Program-made: the position numbers and the translations under genes
The notes under the pieces: generated by a model
What the model saw: only the letters and a program-made list of their open reading frames with translations
Told to the model about the DNA's origin: nothing
Databases searched by the model: none
Source: Acidobacterium capsulatum ATCC 51196
GTDB lineage: Bacteria; Acidobacteriota; Terriglobia; Terriglobales; Acidobacteriaceae
Direction of reading: 5' to 3'
DNA: 64,000 nt
NCBI RefSeq assembly: GCF_000022565.1
Contig: NC_012483.1
Coordinates: 3,162,001-3,226,000 of the forward strand
Shown: in pieces, positions 48,365 to 57,916 of the stretch
How positions within the stretch are numbered: the first letter of the stretch is position 1
Layout of the letters: each line of letters opens with the position of its first letter

Positions 48365-50377
48365 ATGCAAGGTGAGTTCTTCGATCCAATGAATGAAGTG
48401 GAAGAAGCACGTAAAGCCGACACATTGATTGCCGGGTCGAGCGAGATGGCCGCGCGCATCCGCGAGCATGACTGGCGCGGCACGGCGCTGGGCCCTCTGG
48501 ACCATTGGTCTGAGACGCTGTTGGCCACGGTGAATCTGATGCTGAACTCGCCGTTTCCCACGATGCTGATGTGGGGTGCGGAGCTGGCGCTGTTGTATAA
48601 CGACGCCGCCATCGCGACGCTGAGCGACAAGCATCCTGAGGCGTTGGGGCGCGGATACCGCGAGGTTTTTGCCGAGGCCTGGGAGCTGGTGGGCGAGGAC
48701 ATGGAGGCGTGCCTGTACAAGGGCAAGACAGCGGTGCGGGACAACATGCTGATTCCGATTTTGCGCGATGGGGTGATGGAGGATCACTTCTGGAGCTACT
48801 CGCTGAGCCCGGTGTATGAGAATGGCCAGGTTTGCGGCGTGTTTGACGCCTTTCGCAATATGACCGAGTCGGTGATAGCGACGCGGAAGCTGCGCGAGAG
48901 CGAGGCAAGGCTGAAGATTGCGACCGAGGCGGCGCAGCTTGGGGTTTTTGTATGGGACCCGGGCGTCGATCATCCGGTGTGGGAGAACGACCGGCTGTAT
49001 GAAATTTTCGGGCGCGATCCTGAGCAGGGGGCGGTGACGGGCGAGGAATTTCTGGAGCGATATCTGCATCCGGACTTTCATGAGGATTTTCAGAAGGCTG
49101 TGGCGCGGACGGTGATCGAAGGCACGCCGCTGCATTTTGAGGGGCTGATGACGCGCGCCGATGGGGCGGTGCGGCGGATCGAGGTGCGGGGGAATTCGCA
49201 CTCGGACCCGACGGGCAGCCAGGCGAAGGTTCTGGGGACAGTGCGGGATATTACGGAGCTTCGCGAGGCCGAGCAGGTGGTGCGCGACCGGGTCAAGCAC
49301 CAGGATGAGCTGGCGGCGATTGTGTCCTCGTCGGATGACGTGATTTTGAGCAAGGACCTGAATGGAATCATCGTCACGTGGAATGAGGCGGCGACGCGGG
49401 TGTTCGGCTATACGGCGGAGGAGATGATCGGGACATCGATTCTGCGGCTGATTCCCGAGGACCTGCACCACGACGAGGAGATGATTCTGAGCAACATCCG
49501 TGCGGGCAAGCGGATGAAGCATTTTGAGACGGTGCGCAAGACGCGGGATGGGCGGCTGATCGACGTGTCGATCTCGATTTCGCCGCTGCGGGATGCGAGC
49601 GGGCGGGTGATTGGCGCGTCGAAGATTCTGCGCGATATCTCAGACCGGCGGCGGATGGAGCAGTCTCTGCTGCAGGCGGAGAAGATTGCGGCGACGGGGC
49701 GGATGGCGGCGACGATTGCGCATGAGATCAACAATCCTCTGGAAGCGGTGATGAACCTGCTGTATCTGCTGCGGCCGAAGGTCACCGATGCGGAAGGACG
49801 GGCATATCTGGCCAATGCGGAGAGCGAGCTGAACCGGGTTTCGCACATTGCCAAGCAGACGCTCGGCTATTACCGCGAGGTGGCTTCGGCGGTTCCTGTA
49901 TGCCTGACGGCGATTGCCGAGCAGGCGGTGGCGATCTATGAGCCGCGCTGCATGGCGGCGGGCATTCGGGTGGAGCGCCGGTTTGCGTCAGAACGGAAGG
50001 TTGTGCTGCGGCGCGGGGAGATGATGCAGGTGATCTCAAACCTGATTACGAACGCGATTTATGCCATGTCCGACGGAGGGCAGCTCTCGGTGTCGGTGCG
50101 GGATACGGCAGAGGGGGTGGAGCTGGTGGTCGGCGACACCGGCATCGGGATTGCGCCGGAGGTGCTGCCGAAGGTGTTCGAGGCGTTTTTCACGATGCGG
50201 CCATCGGTGGGGACGGGGATTGGCCTGTTTGTGGCGAAGCAGTTTGTGGAGGGGCATGGCGGGCGGATCGAGATCATGAGCCGACGGGAGGGGGAAGGAC
50301 GCGGGACAGAGGTTCGCGTCTTTTTGCCGGAGCATACGCCTTATGAAGAGGCTGGGGCGGATTCCCTCAAGGGTTGA
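48365..50377 (+). CDS. Orphan PAS-domain sensor histidine kinase
   Basis: Cytoplasmic sensor kinase of 670 residues with no membrane helix. Three PAS/PAC-like sensor domains in a row (about 45-175, 180-300 and 312-428; the third reads SSSDDVILSKDLNGIIVTWNEAATRVFGYTAEEMIG). A dimerisation/phosphoacceptor helix follows with TIAHEINNPLEAVMN (H453). The HATPase_c domain has QVISNLITNAIYAM (N box), VVGDTGIGIAPEVLPKVFEAFFT (G1/F) and GTGIGLFVAKQFVEGHGG (G2). The first PAS resembles the N-terminal domain of DcuS/AtoS-like soluble kinases. No response regulator lies next to it. ATG at 48365 or a second in-frame ATG at 48389 could be used. Confidence 0.88.
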   Translation: MQGEFFDPMNEVEEARKADTLIAGSSEMAARIREHDWRGTALGPLDHWSETLLATVNLMLNSPFPTMLMWGAELALLYNDAAIATLSDKHPEALGRGYREVFAEAWELVGEDMEACLYKGKTAVRDNMLIPILRDGVMEDHFWSYSLSPVYENGQVCGVFDAFRNMTESVIATRKLRESEARLKIATEAAQLGVFVWDPGVDHPVWENDRLYEIFGRDPEQGAVTGEEFLERYLHPDFHEDFQKAVARTVIEGTPLHFEGLMTRADGAVRRIEVRGNSHSDPTGSQAKVLGTVRDITELREAEQVVRDRVKHQDELAAIVSSSDDVILSKDLNGIIVTWNEAATRVFGYTAEEMIGTSILRLIPEDLHHDEEMILSNIRAGKRMKHFETVRKTRDGRLIDVSISISPLRDASGRVIGASKILRDISDRRRMEQSLLQAEKIAATGRMAATIAHEINNPLEAVMNLLYLLRPKVTDAEGRAYLANAESELNRVSHIAKQTLGYYREVASAVPVCLTAIAEQAVAIYEPRCMAAGIRVERRFASERKVVLRRGEMMQVISNLITNAIYAMSDGGQLSVSVRDTAEGVELVVGDTGIGIAPEVLPKVFEAFFTMRPSVGTGIGLFVAKQFVEGHGGRIEIMSRREGEGRGTEVRVFLPEHTPYEEAGADSLKG

Positions 50378-50410
50378 AGGGTGTGTTGCGAAGGGATGGC
50401 GAGATGTCCC

Positions 50411-50720
50411 TCAGGGGCTAAAGCCCCTTTTCTCATTGTGGCGTTGATGTACGGGCTAAAGCCCGTACCCTTCATGCAGGAAGTGTGAGGGCTGGCCGGG
50501 TGGGAGAAACTCCGGACGTCATTTGGCGGCCGCAGCATTGCAGGGATTCTTCCCGCCCCGGGAACGAAGTGCCGTTCCTGGGGCCCCATCTCAGAATGAC
50601 GCATCGTAAGGGGGCGGAGGGTGGAGATCCCACGTCCGAACGGACGGACGTGGGGCACCCGGATTGTGTGGGGAGATTGCTTTGTTCCCCACTCAACAGA
50701 AGAAGCTTGAGTGGGGCACC
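50411..50720. repeat. Composite of GC-rich hairpin repeats left of IS copy 2
   Basis: At least four hairpins stand in a row: AGGGGCTAAAGCCCCTT (50413-50429), GTACGGGC-TAAA-GCCCGTAC (50449-50468), CCCACGTCCG-N6-CGGACGTGGG (50629-50654) and CCCCACTCAA-N10-TTGAGTGGGG (50687-50716). The stretch 50469-50614 is non-coding. The last two hairpins and their linkers recur in the same order at 51909-52050. The IS element is inserted after GGCACC at 50720. Confidence 0.85.
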
Positions 50721-51745
50721 TGTGATGTTTCAAGAGGTTGTCCATTCGAAATTTCGCGGAGAAGCTGTTTGTGGCGAACAAGCAGAGTCTTCGGAGAGAT
50801 CGAATGGACATTCACCAGAATGCTCGTCTAACGCCTTACAGTCGAGAGCAGTTGGCGAGAAAAGTTATTTGTACCGGGTGCACGTTGAAGCTGGCCGCGG
50901 CCAGCTTCAACGTGAGCGCAAAGACGGCCGGCAAATGGGTGCGCCGGTATCGCGCCGAGGGTTCGGATGGCTTGCGGGACCGCAGCTCGCGTCCGCATCG
51001 CAGCCCGCGGCGCTTGCCGGAGGCGTTGCGGCTGAGTGTGATTGAGCTACGGCGGGGTTACATGCCGGGGTATCAGATCGCCCGGCGCAGCGCTGTGAGC
51101 GTGTCTTCGGTGAGCCGTATTTTGCGGCGCGCGCGGCTGAGCCGATGGCGCGATCTGAACCCGCCTCCGCCGGTGGTTCGCTATGAGCATGCCGCTCCAG
51201 GCGACTTGCTGCATCTGGACATCAAAGGCATGACGCGCTTCGGCGAGGTCTCGCTGCGCGGCGACGGCAGGCTGCGGGGCAAGAAGGAACACCCGGGCTT
51301 TTTGGCTCTGCATGTGGCCGTCGACGATCACTCGCGCATGGTCTTCGCCCAGATGCTGGCCGATCAGAAGGCGGAAACCACGATCGGTTTTCTGCACGCG
51401 GCGGTTGAGTTTTTCGCCAGCCATGGTATCGGCATCCGCGCGCTGCTGACCGACAACGGCAGCAGCTACCGCTCTCGCCAGTTCCGTCAGGCTTGCCAGC
51501 AGATGGCCATCAAACACAGCCGCACTCGGCCCTATACCCCCAGAACCAACGGCAAGGCCGAGCGCTTCATCCAGACAGCCATGCGCGAATGGGCTTACGC
51601 CAAACACTGGACCGACTCCAGCCAGAGAGATCAACACTTGCAGTCCTGGATCCACTACTACAACCACGAAAGACCTCATGGTAGCCTCAACTACAAACCG
51701 CCAAGCAGCCGATCCCAAGAAGGAACAACCTCTTGACCTTCTACA
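50721..51745 (+). mobile_element. IS481-like insertion sequence, copy 2
   Basis: Same 1025-bp length and sequence as the element at 44388, with TGT...ACA ends. It is flanked by the 6-bp duplication GGCACC (50715-50720 and 51746-51751). The target is again the position just after the right arm of a CACTCAA/TTGAGTG hairpin. The sequence right of the element (CGAGATGTGGGAATTTCGGC) continues the repeat unit, as the uninterrupted copy at 52014 shows. Confidence 0.92.
50804..51736 (+). CDS. IS481-family transposase (copy 2)
   Basis: Identical in predicted protein (310 aa) to the transposase at 44471, with the same helix-turn-helix, DDE blocks (LHLDIKGM, LLTDNGSSYRS, GKAERFIQ) and ATG context. Two identical intact copies 6.3 kb apart indicate recent transposition and make the intervening region prone to recombination. 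Confidence 0.92.
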   Translation: MDIHQNARLTPYSREQLARKVICTGCTLKLAAASFNVSAKTAGKWVRRYRAEGSDGLRDRSSRPHRSPRRLPEALRLSVIELRRGYMPGYQIARRSAVSVSSVSRILRRARLSRWRDLNPPPPVVRYEHAAPGDLLHLDIKGMTRFGEVSLRGDGRLRGKKEHPGFLALHVAVDDHSRMVFAQMLADQKAETTIGFLHAAVEFFASHGIGIRALLTDNGSSYRSRQFRQACQQMAIKHSRTRPYTPRTNGKAERFIQTAMREWAYAKHWTDSSQRDQHLQSWIHYYNHERPHGSLNYKPPSSRSQEGTTS

Positions 51746-52103
51746 GGCACCCGAGATGTGGGAATTTCGGCAGGGGCTGAAGCCCGCTTGTTTATTGCTG
51801 GTTACGGCACGACTGAAGTCGTGCCCTGATACGTTTTGTTGCGCAGGAAACCCTTCAAATAGCGGCTTCGTCAGACCTTCCCTGGTGTTATCAGGCGCTC
51901 CCATCGTAGGCGGGTGGAGGGTGGAGATCCCACGTCCGAACGGACGGACGTGGGGCACCCGGGTTGTCGGGCAGATTGCTTTGTTCTCCACTCAACAGAA
52001 GAAGCTTGAGTGGGCCACCCGAGATGTGGGAATTTCGGCAGGGCTGAAGCCCCGGACTTAGAGTGGGCGTTGATGTACGGGCTGAAGCCCGTACCCTTCA
52101 TGC
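51746..52103. repeat. Composite of hairpin repeats right of IS copy 2
   Basis: After the target duplication come repeat fragments GGGCTGAAGCCC (near 51774) and GGCACGACTGAAGTCGTGCC. Then comes a second intact copy of the composite: CCCACGTCCG hairpin (51929-51954), CCACTCAA/TTGAGTGG hairpin (51988-52013), CCGAGATGTGGGAATTTCGGCAGGGCTGAAGCCCC, and GTACGGGC-TGAA-GCCCGTAC (52074-52093) with the tail CCTTCATGCA. No gene is supported between 51746 and 52158. Confidence 0.85.
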
Positions 52104-52158
52104 ATGACTGAATCGGGCGTTCCCGAGATCGAGCGTTCCCGAGGCTACCGGACGTCTT

Positions 52159-52287
52159 CTAGAGGCTCTTGCTTTTGCTCTTGCGCAAGCGGAAGAGCAC
52201 GTAGCCCAGATAGATCAACTGGATGACCCAGGTGAGTTCATAGGCCAGGTGGAGGTGGCTGCGTTCCATCGGGGTCATGGTCATCAT
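52159..52287 (-). CDS. ccmD: CcmD-like small membrane protein
   Basis: A 42-residue protein (MMTMTPMERSHLHLAYELTW then VIQLIYLGYVLFRLRKSKSKSL) with one membrane helix and a basic C-terminus, as expected of CcmD, which stabilises the CcmABC-CcmE complex during haem release. Its ATG overlaps the ccmC stop in ATGA, so it is translationally coupled. It is too short for most gene callers. Last gene of the ccm operon here. Confidence 0.8.
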   Translation of the reverse strand: MMTMTPMERSHLHLAYELTWVIQLIYLGYVLFRLRKSKSKSL

Positions 52288-52988
52288 CGTGCGGCCTCCA
52301 GGGATTGCCGGGCGGCTTCTTCCTCGGCGAGTTGTTCGTTGTGGATGCTCTGATAGCGCAGCGAGGCGACCCAGATGCCCCACATGAGCCATCCGGCCAT
52401 GTTCCACCAGACGGCGGGCATCATGCTGGAGGCGATGCCGGAGTTGGGGCCTCCAAAGAAGACAGGCTGCGGATGCTGGGTGCGCCACCAGCGGGTGGAC
52501 ATGTAGACGATGGGCACATCGACATAGCCGAAGATGGCCATGACGGCGGCGAGGGTGCGCATCTGCGGGCCGGCGGCGAGGCGGCGCAGCAGCAGATAGG
52601 CGATGTAGATGAGCCAGAGCACGAAGGTCGAGGTGAGGCGCGGGTCCCACGTCCACCAGATGCCCCAGACGGCGCGGCCCCAGAGGGAGCCGGTGACCAG
52701 GCCGATGGTGCAGAAGACGACGCCTATCTCCGCGGAGGTGACGGCGAGCGAGTCGGCTTTGAGGGCCGTGGCGGGCTTGCTGTTGCGCCAGGCCAGATAG
52801 GCGACCGAACCGAGCAGATTGATGAGATAGAAGAGGCCCATTCCGCACCAGGATGCGAAGTGGTAGTAGAAGATGCGCTGCACATCGCCCTGCGCGGCAT
52901 CGGGCGGGACGACAAACATGGCGACGCGGAAGCCCTCGGCCAGAACGCCCAGGGTCACCAGCAGCCAGAGCCATCGAAGGTTCTTCAT
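52284..52988 (-). CDS. ccmC: Haem exporter protein CcmC
   Basis: Six-helix inner-membrane haem handling protein, 234 residues, that loads haem onto CcmE. The tryptophan-rich WWD motif is WGRAVWGIWWTWDPRLTSTFVLW, flanked by conserved histidines in YYHFASWC and further on (MSTRWWRTQHPQPV). The ATG at 52988 has GGGA about 9 nt upstream; an ATG three codons earlier is also possible. It follows the TonB-like gene on the minus strand and overlaps ccmD by 4 nt. Confidence 0.92.
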   Translation of the reverse strand: MKNLRWLWLLVTLGVLAEGFRVAMFVVPPDAAQGDVQRIFYYHFASWCGMGLFYLINLLGSVAYLAWRNSKPATALKADSLAVTSAEIGVVFCTIGLVTGSLWGRAVWGIWWTWDPRLTSTFVLWLIYIAYLLLRRLAAGPQMRTLAAVMAIFGYVDVPIVYMSTRWWRTQHPQPVFFGGPNSGIASSMMPAVWWNMAGWLMWGIWVASLRYQSIHNEQLAEEEAARQSLEAAR

Positions 52989-53048
52989 GGGGAGCATTCC
53001 CTTTATGAGACGAGTTTCCCACCAGTATAGGAGCGCGGCGGGGAAGTT

Positions 53049-53579
53049 TCAGTGACGTGGCTCACCGGACGGCGCGGAATGTTGCTCGTCCACAGGAGCC
53101 TGATTGTAGAGAAAGTTGAACTGCAGCATGATCCGCTTCCCATGGAATCGCCGTGGAAGGCGGTGAAATGGAGCCGCATGCTGAAGCGCATGCCACGCGG
53201 CGGCATCCATGGCTTTGTCGCCGCTTGAGTGGAAGACCGTCATATCGGTGATTTTGCCATTGGGTAGCAGGGTAAACCGGATATCCACCTCTCCCTTGCG
53301 GTCTTCCGGAGCTCGTGCTTCTTCGGGAACCAGCCGATACCAGTTCTTCTTTGTGCGAGCGAGGATCTTCGGCAGGCGACCTTCAAGAATTGTCAGGTCC
53401 TGGGGGGAAATGGGGTTCAGGATCTCAACATCGCCGCTGGTGTTCGTTGCTGCTGCGGACTTTGAGGATTCATGGATTGGTAGCTTCGCCGTGCTCGGAG
53501 GCGTAGATTGCGCCCGTATGGCCGGGCATGGCATAAAGATGGCAAAAAAGCAGAAGAAGAGTAGCGTCTTCGATCGCAT
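53049..53579 (-). CDS. Exported protein with TonB C-terminal-like domain
   Basis: A 176-residue exported protein: signal peptide MRSKTLLFFCFFAIFMPCPA, a variable linker, then a TonB-C-like fold (KGEVDIRFTLLPNGKITDMTVFHSSGDKAMDAAAWHALQHAAPFHRLP). No proline-rich spacer or retained membrane anchor is evident, so it is not a typical TonB energy transducer. An in-frame ATG eight codons earlier (53603) is an alternative start. It is inserted between ccmB and ccmC on the same strand. Role unknown. Confidence 0.75.
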   Translation of the reverse strand: MRSKTLLFFCFFAIFMPCPAIRAQSTPPSTAKLPIHESSKSAAATNTSGDVEILNPISPQDLTILEGRLPKILARTKKNWYRLVPEEARAPEDRKGEVDIRFTLLPNGKITDMTVFHSSGDKAMDAAAWHALQHAAPFHRLPRRFHGKRIMLQFNFLYNQAPVDEQHSAPSGEPRH

Positions 53580-53650
53580 ATAAACCCGGCACCATATTCT
53601 CATGGAGGCGCAAGCACGCGACTATTTTGTGCAGCGAGACGTGGGCCGCT

Positions 53651-54325
53651 TCATCCCTCGGCGTGCAGCACGGTGTCAAAGAGCAGCAGGCAGACCGTGG
53701 TGAAGATGATGTCGTAGACGGCGAGCATCTTGATCCAGATGCCGGGGTCGGATGCGCCGGTGATGACGGCGCTGGTGGAGACCACCATGGCCAGCAGCGC
53801 CGGAATGAAGATGGGCAGCAGGATGAGCGGCAGCAGCAGCTCGCGGCTGCGGGTGCGGATGGAGAGCGCGGCGAAGAAGACTCCGTTGACCACCAGCGCC
53901 CAGGTGCCGAGGGGGATGATGACGGCGAGCGTCCAGGCATTGCCGACCACGCGCAGGTTGTAAAAGATGACGAAAAAGGGCGCGAGGATGATCTCAACGA
54001 TGGTGAGGAAGAGGAAATTGGCCAGCACCTTGCCGATGAACAGATCATTGGCGCCGGCGTTGGTCATGCGCTGTGCGTCGAGCACCTGATTTTGCAGCTC
54101 GCGCGCCCAGACCTGGTTGAGCGAGCTGACGGCGGCAAACATGATGGCCACGCAGAGGATGGCTCCGGTGAACTTGTGCAGGCCGGGATCGGTGGGGTCA
54201 AAGGCCAGGCTGAAGATGGCGACGACCAGCAGCGCGAAGAAGAGCATGGCGTTGGCGGCGTCTTTGGATCGCCACTCGATGCGGAGATCCTTGGCCAGAT
54301 GCACGAGCACGTAGGGGCGCTTCAT
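53651..54325 (-). CDS. ccmB: Haem exporter membrane protein CcmB
   Basis: Membrane subunit of the CcmAB ATPase that, with CcmC and CcmD, frees holo-CcmE in cytochrome c maturation system I. The 224 residues form about six helices (AMLFFALLVVAIFSLAF, ILCVAIMFAAVSSLNQVW, VLANFLFLTIVEIILAPFFVIFY, and so on) with the family stretch RELQNQVLDAQRMTNAGANDLFIGKVL. Its ATG overlaps the stop of the preceding ybaK gene by four nucleotides. Confidence 0.92.
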   Translation of the reverse strand: MKRPYVLVHLAKDLRIEWRSKDAANAMLFFALLVVAIFSLAFDPTDPGLHKFTGAILCVAIMFAAVSSLNQVWARELQNQVLDAQRMTNAGANDLFIGKVLANFLFLTIVEIILAPFFVIFYNLRVVGNAWTLAVIIPLGTWALVVNGVFFAALSIRTRSRELLLPLILLPIFIPALLAMVVSTSAVITGASDPGIWIKMLAVYDIIFTTVCLLLFDTVLHAEG

Positions 54326-54813
54326 CGGGCAGCCTCGGGCAGAACATCCTTAGTGAGCGGAACGGCGGAGGCCTCGGCGGCGCGGAGATAGTCCGTGGGC
54401 GAGAGCAGCATTTGAATGCCGCGCGCCCCGGCGGAGACGGAGATGGTGTCAAAGAGCTCGATGGTCTCGTCCACAAAGACGGGGAAGCTCTTTTTTGCGC
54501 CGAAGACGGTGACGCCGCCGCGCACGTAGCCGGTGAGGGGCTGCACGTCTTTAACGGCGACCATCTCGGCCTTGCGGGTGCTGGCGGCCTGGGCGAGCTT
54601 TTTGAAGTCGAGCTCTTCGTTGCCGGGGACGACGGCGAAGACGTGATCGCGCTCGTGCGTGACGCAGAGCAGGGTTTTGAAGACCTGCTCGGGCGGCATG
54701 CCGATTTTTTCGGCGACGGCGATGGCGGAGAATTCCTCGGGCGCGACATGGTATTCGCGCAGCTCGTAGGGAATTTTGAGGGTGTCGAGAAAGCGCGCTG
54801 CGTTGGTTCTCAT
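54322..54813 (-). CDS. ybaK: YbaK/EbsC-family Cys-tRNA(Pro) deacylase
   Basis: Editing enzyme of 163 residues that hydrolyses Cys-tRNA(Pro) (INS/YbaK superfamily). Family blocks: AIAVAEKIGMPPEQVFKTLLCVTHERDHVFAVVPGNEELDFKKLAQAASTRKAEM (catalytic lysine region), LTGYVRGGVTVFG and FVDETIELFDTISVSAGARGIQMLLSPTDYLRA. It overlaps ccmA and ccmB by four nucleotides each, so it is fully embedded in the cytochrome maturation operon. Other INS-family substrates cannot be excluded. Confidence 0.9.
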   Translation of the reverse strand: MRTNAARFLDTLKIPYELREYHVAPEEFSAIAVAEKIGMPPEQVFKTLLCVTHERDHVFAVVPGNEELDFKKLAQAASTRKAEMVAVKDVQPLTGYVRGGVTVFGAKKSFPVFVDETIELFDTISVSAGARGIQMLLSPTDYLRAAEASAVPLTKDVLPEAAR

Positions 54814-55544
54814 GCGGAGGCTCCCGAGCGGCGGGCGGGGCCATCGAGCACTTGGGACACGGCGCCGGCCTGCATGATGAGCAGCGAGTCGGCGAGCGGC
54901 TCGGCCAGCTCGCGCTGGTGGGTGGTGAGCACGATGGTGCGTCCGGCGGCGCGGATGGTGTGGAGCAGGTCGAGCATCTGGTGGGCGCTGGCGACGTCCA
55001 TGTTGGAGAATGGCTCGTCGAGCAGCAGTAATTCAGGCTGCGAAATGAGTACGCGGGCGAGCGAGGCGCGCTGGCGCATGCCCTGCGAGTACTGCGAGAT
55101 GGGGCGTGTGAGCGCGGGGTCAAGGCCCACGGCAGTGAGCGCCTCGGCGGGCGTAAGGCAGTGGCGGTCGCGGTAGAGGCCGGCGAAGTAGGCGAGGTTC
55201 TCCTGCCCGGTCATCTGGTCATAGAGCATGGGCGCGTGGCTCATGTAGCCGATGCGTCCGCGCGCCTGGCCGGGAGCGATGCCCTCAAAGACGCGCACGG
55301 TGCCATAGCTGGGCTGGATGAGCCCGGCGAGCACGCGCAGCAGAGTGGACTTGCCCGCGCCGTTTTCGCCCAGCAGGACATAGCAGCGGGCGGTTTCGAT
55401 TTCGAGGGTGATTTTGCGCAGCGCGGCAAAGGTGCCGTAGAGCTTGGAGACGGTCTCGAGCCGCACGGCAGGGGGCGCTGCGGGGGCCGGCGCCGAGGGG
55501 GCGGAATTGCGCATCTCTGCTGTGGGGCTGCCGGCCACGGTCAT
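54810..55544 (-). CDS. ccmA: Haem exporter ATP-binding protein CcmA
   Basis: ATPase of the CcmAB complex, about 244 residues. Walker A is LLGENGAGKSTLLRVLAGL, the signature YSQGMRQRASLARVLI and Walker B LLLLDEPFSNMD, with LTTHQRE as H-loop. The ATG at 55544 is 7 nt after the ccmE stop; a long in-frame extension upstream overlaps ccmE in another frame and has no ATP-binding character. The ribosome site is weak. ATP hydrolysis is needed to release haem-loaded CcmE. Confidence 0.9.
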   Translation of the reverse strand: MTVAGSPTAEMRNSAPSAPAPAAPPAVRLETVSKLYGTFAALRKITLEIETARCYVLLGENGAGKSTLLRVLAGLIQPSYGTVRVFEGIAPGQARGRIGYMSHAPMLYDQMTGQENLAYFAGLYRDRHCLTPAEALTAVGLDPALTRPISQYSQGMRQRASLARVLISQPELLLLDEPFSNMDVASAHQMLDLLHTIRAAGRTIVLTTHQRELAEPLADSLLIMQAGAVSQVLDGPARRSGASA

Positions 55545-55551
55545 GATTTCG

Positions 55552-56067
55552 TTAACGGGCCACGGGGTGTGAGGCAAGCGGGTGGGCGGCGGCCATGGCC
55601 GTGGTGTCGTCCTGAGTCGATGCGGTGGCCGTGGACGCCGTGGCGGGCTGCATGCCCGGCTTTGCTCCCTGCTTGCCGGGAGCGTAGTGCGAGGCGCACT
55701 TGGCCTGCAGTTCAGTGGCGTGAAAGACGCCGTCGCGGCCAAAGGTGCCAACGGCCAGCGCGGGAGCGTTGCCCTTGAAGGTGTCGGGCGGGGGCTCTTC
55801 GCCGACGTACTCGACGCGGAGCTTGCGGTTCTGCTCGTAGAGGGTGAAGTTTGCATTCGGACCCTGACGCTCGATGCTGCCGGGCACTACCTGCCCGGAG
55901 ACGCGAAGATGGCGCGTGTAGGCCTTGTTGCCCATCGTCTGGAGTTCCTGGATGGTCACGTAATAGCTCTTGTTGGACTGCTCGGCGCTGACGGCCAGGT
56001 AGCCGATGGAGCCGAGGATGACCAGGATGGCGAGGGCGACCTTGTACGTCTGTCCTTTGGTGTTCAT
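55552..56067 (-). CDS. ccmE: Cytochrome c maturation haem chaperone CcmE, CXXXY variant
   Basis: Membrane-anchored periplasmic haem chaperone, 171 residues. N-terminal helix (ALAILVILGSIGYLAVSA), then the OB-fold with TRHLRVSGQVVPGSI, NANFTLYEQNRKLRVEYVGEEPPPDTFK and GTFGRDGVFHATELQAKC. The haem-binding site reads CASHY (C124, Y128) in place of the usual HxxxY, so it belongs to the CXXXY type known from some archaea and deltaproteobacteria. The tail is Ala/Thr-rich. First gene of the operon. CcmF, CcmG and CcmH are not in the window. Confidence 0.92.
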   Translation of the reverse strand: MNTKGQTYKVALAILVILGSIGYLAVSAEQSNKSYYVTIQELQTMGNKAYTRHLRVSGQVVPGSIERQGPNANFTLYEQNRKLRVEYVGEEPPPDTFKGNAPALAVGTFGRDGVFHATELQAKCASHYAPGKQGAKPGMQPATASTATASTQDDTTAMAAAHPLASHPVAR

Positions 56068-56230
56068 AGCAATCTCATTTTACGCCCGCCTTTGGGGCTG
56101 GGTACTGTGATTGGTGTCACAGGGGCGGAGGAATTCAGGGATTTTGAGAAGAAAAGGAATGCAGACGATTCCGCGCTGACCGCATCGAAAAGACAAAGCC
56201 CCTCGGGCGAGCGAGCCGGGCGGGGGCGTT

Positions 56231-56236
56231 TATAAT
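56231..56236 (+). promoter_or_regulatory. Possible -10 box of thiC
   Basis: A perfect TATAAT lies 62 nt before the thiC start, downstream of a GC-rich dyad; no convincing -35 box is seen. The leader from here, and the whole region 56068-56297, contains no CTGAGA-type element, so no TPP riboswitch was recognised. Confidence 0.35.
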
Positions 56237-56255
56237 CCAGCAAAGATTTGCCTGA

Positions 56256-57752
<1,497 letters not shown>

Positions 57753-57771
57753 CAGGATCAGAAGTGAAAAG

Positions 57772-57807
57772 GGCCGCTGCGGAGGGTGCTCCGGGGCGGC
57801 CTTTTTT
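57772..57807 (+). terminator. Rho-independent terminator of thiC
   Basis: GGCCGC and GCGGCC form the base of an extended hairpin (inner pairs GGAG/CTCC) followed by six T residues, about 20 nt past the thiC stop. Confidence 0.85.
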
Positions 57808-57916
57808 ATTTGGCAACCTCGGAGGCAGCGGGTGTATCTGAATAGAGGAAAAAATCCGTGGTTGCGGGGCTGACTGCAGTTTGCCTCCGCGGCCGATGCA
57901 AGCCAAGGAGAAGACT

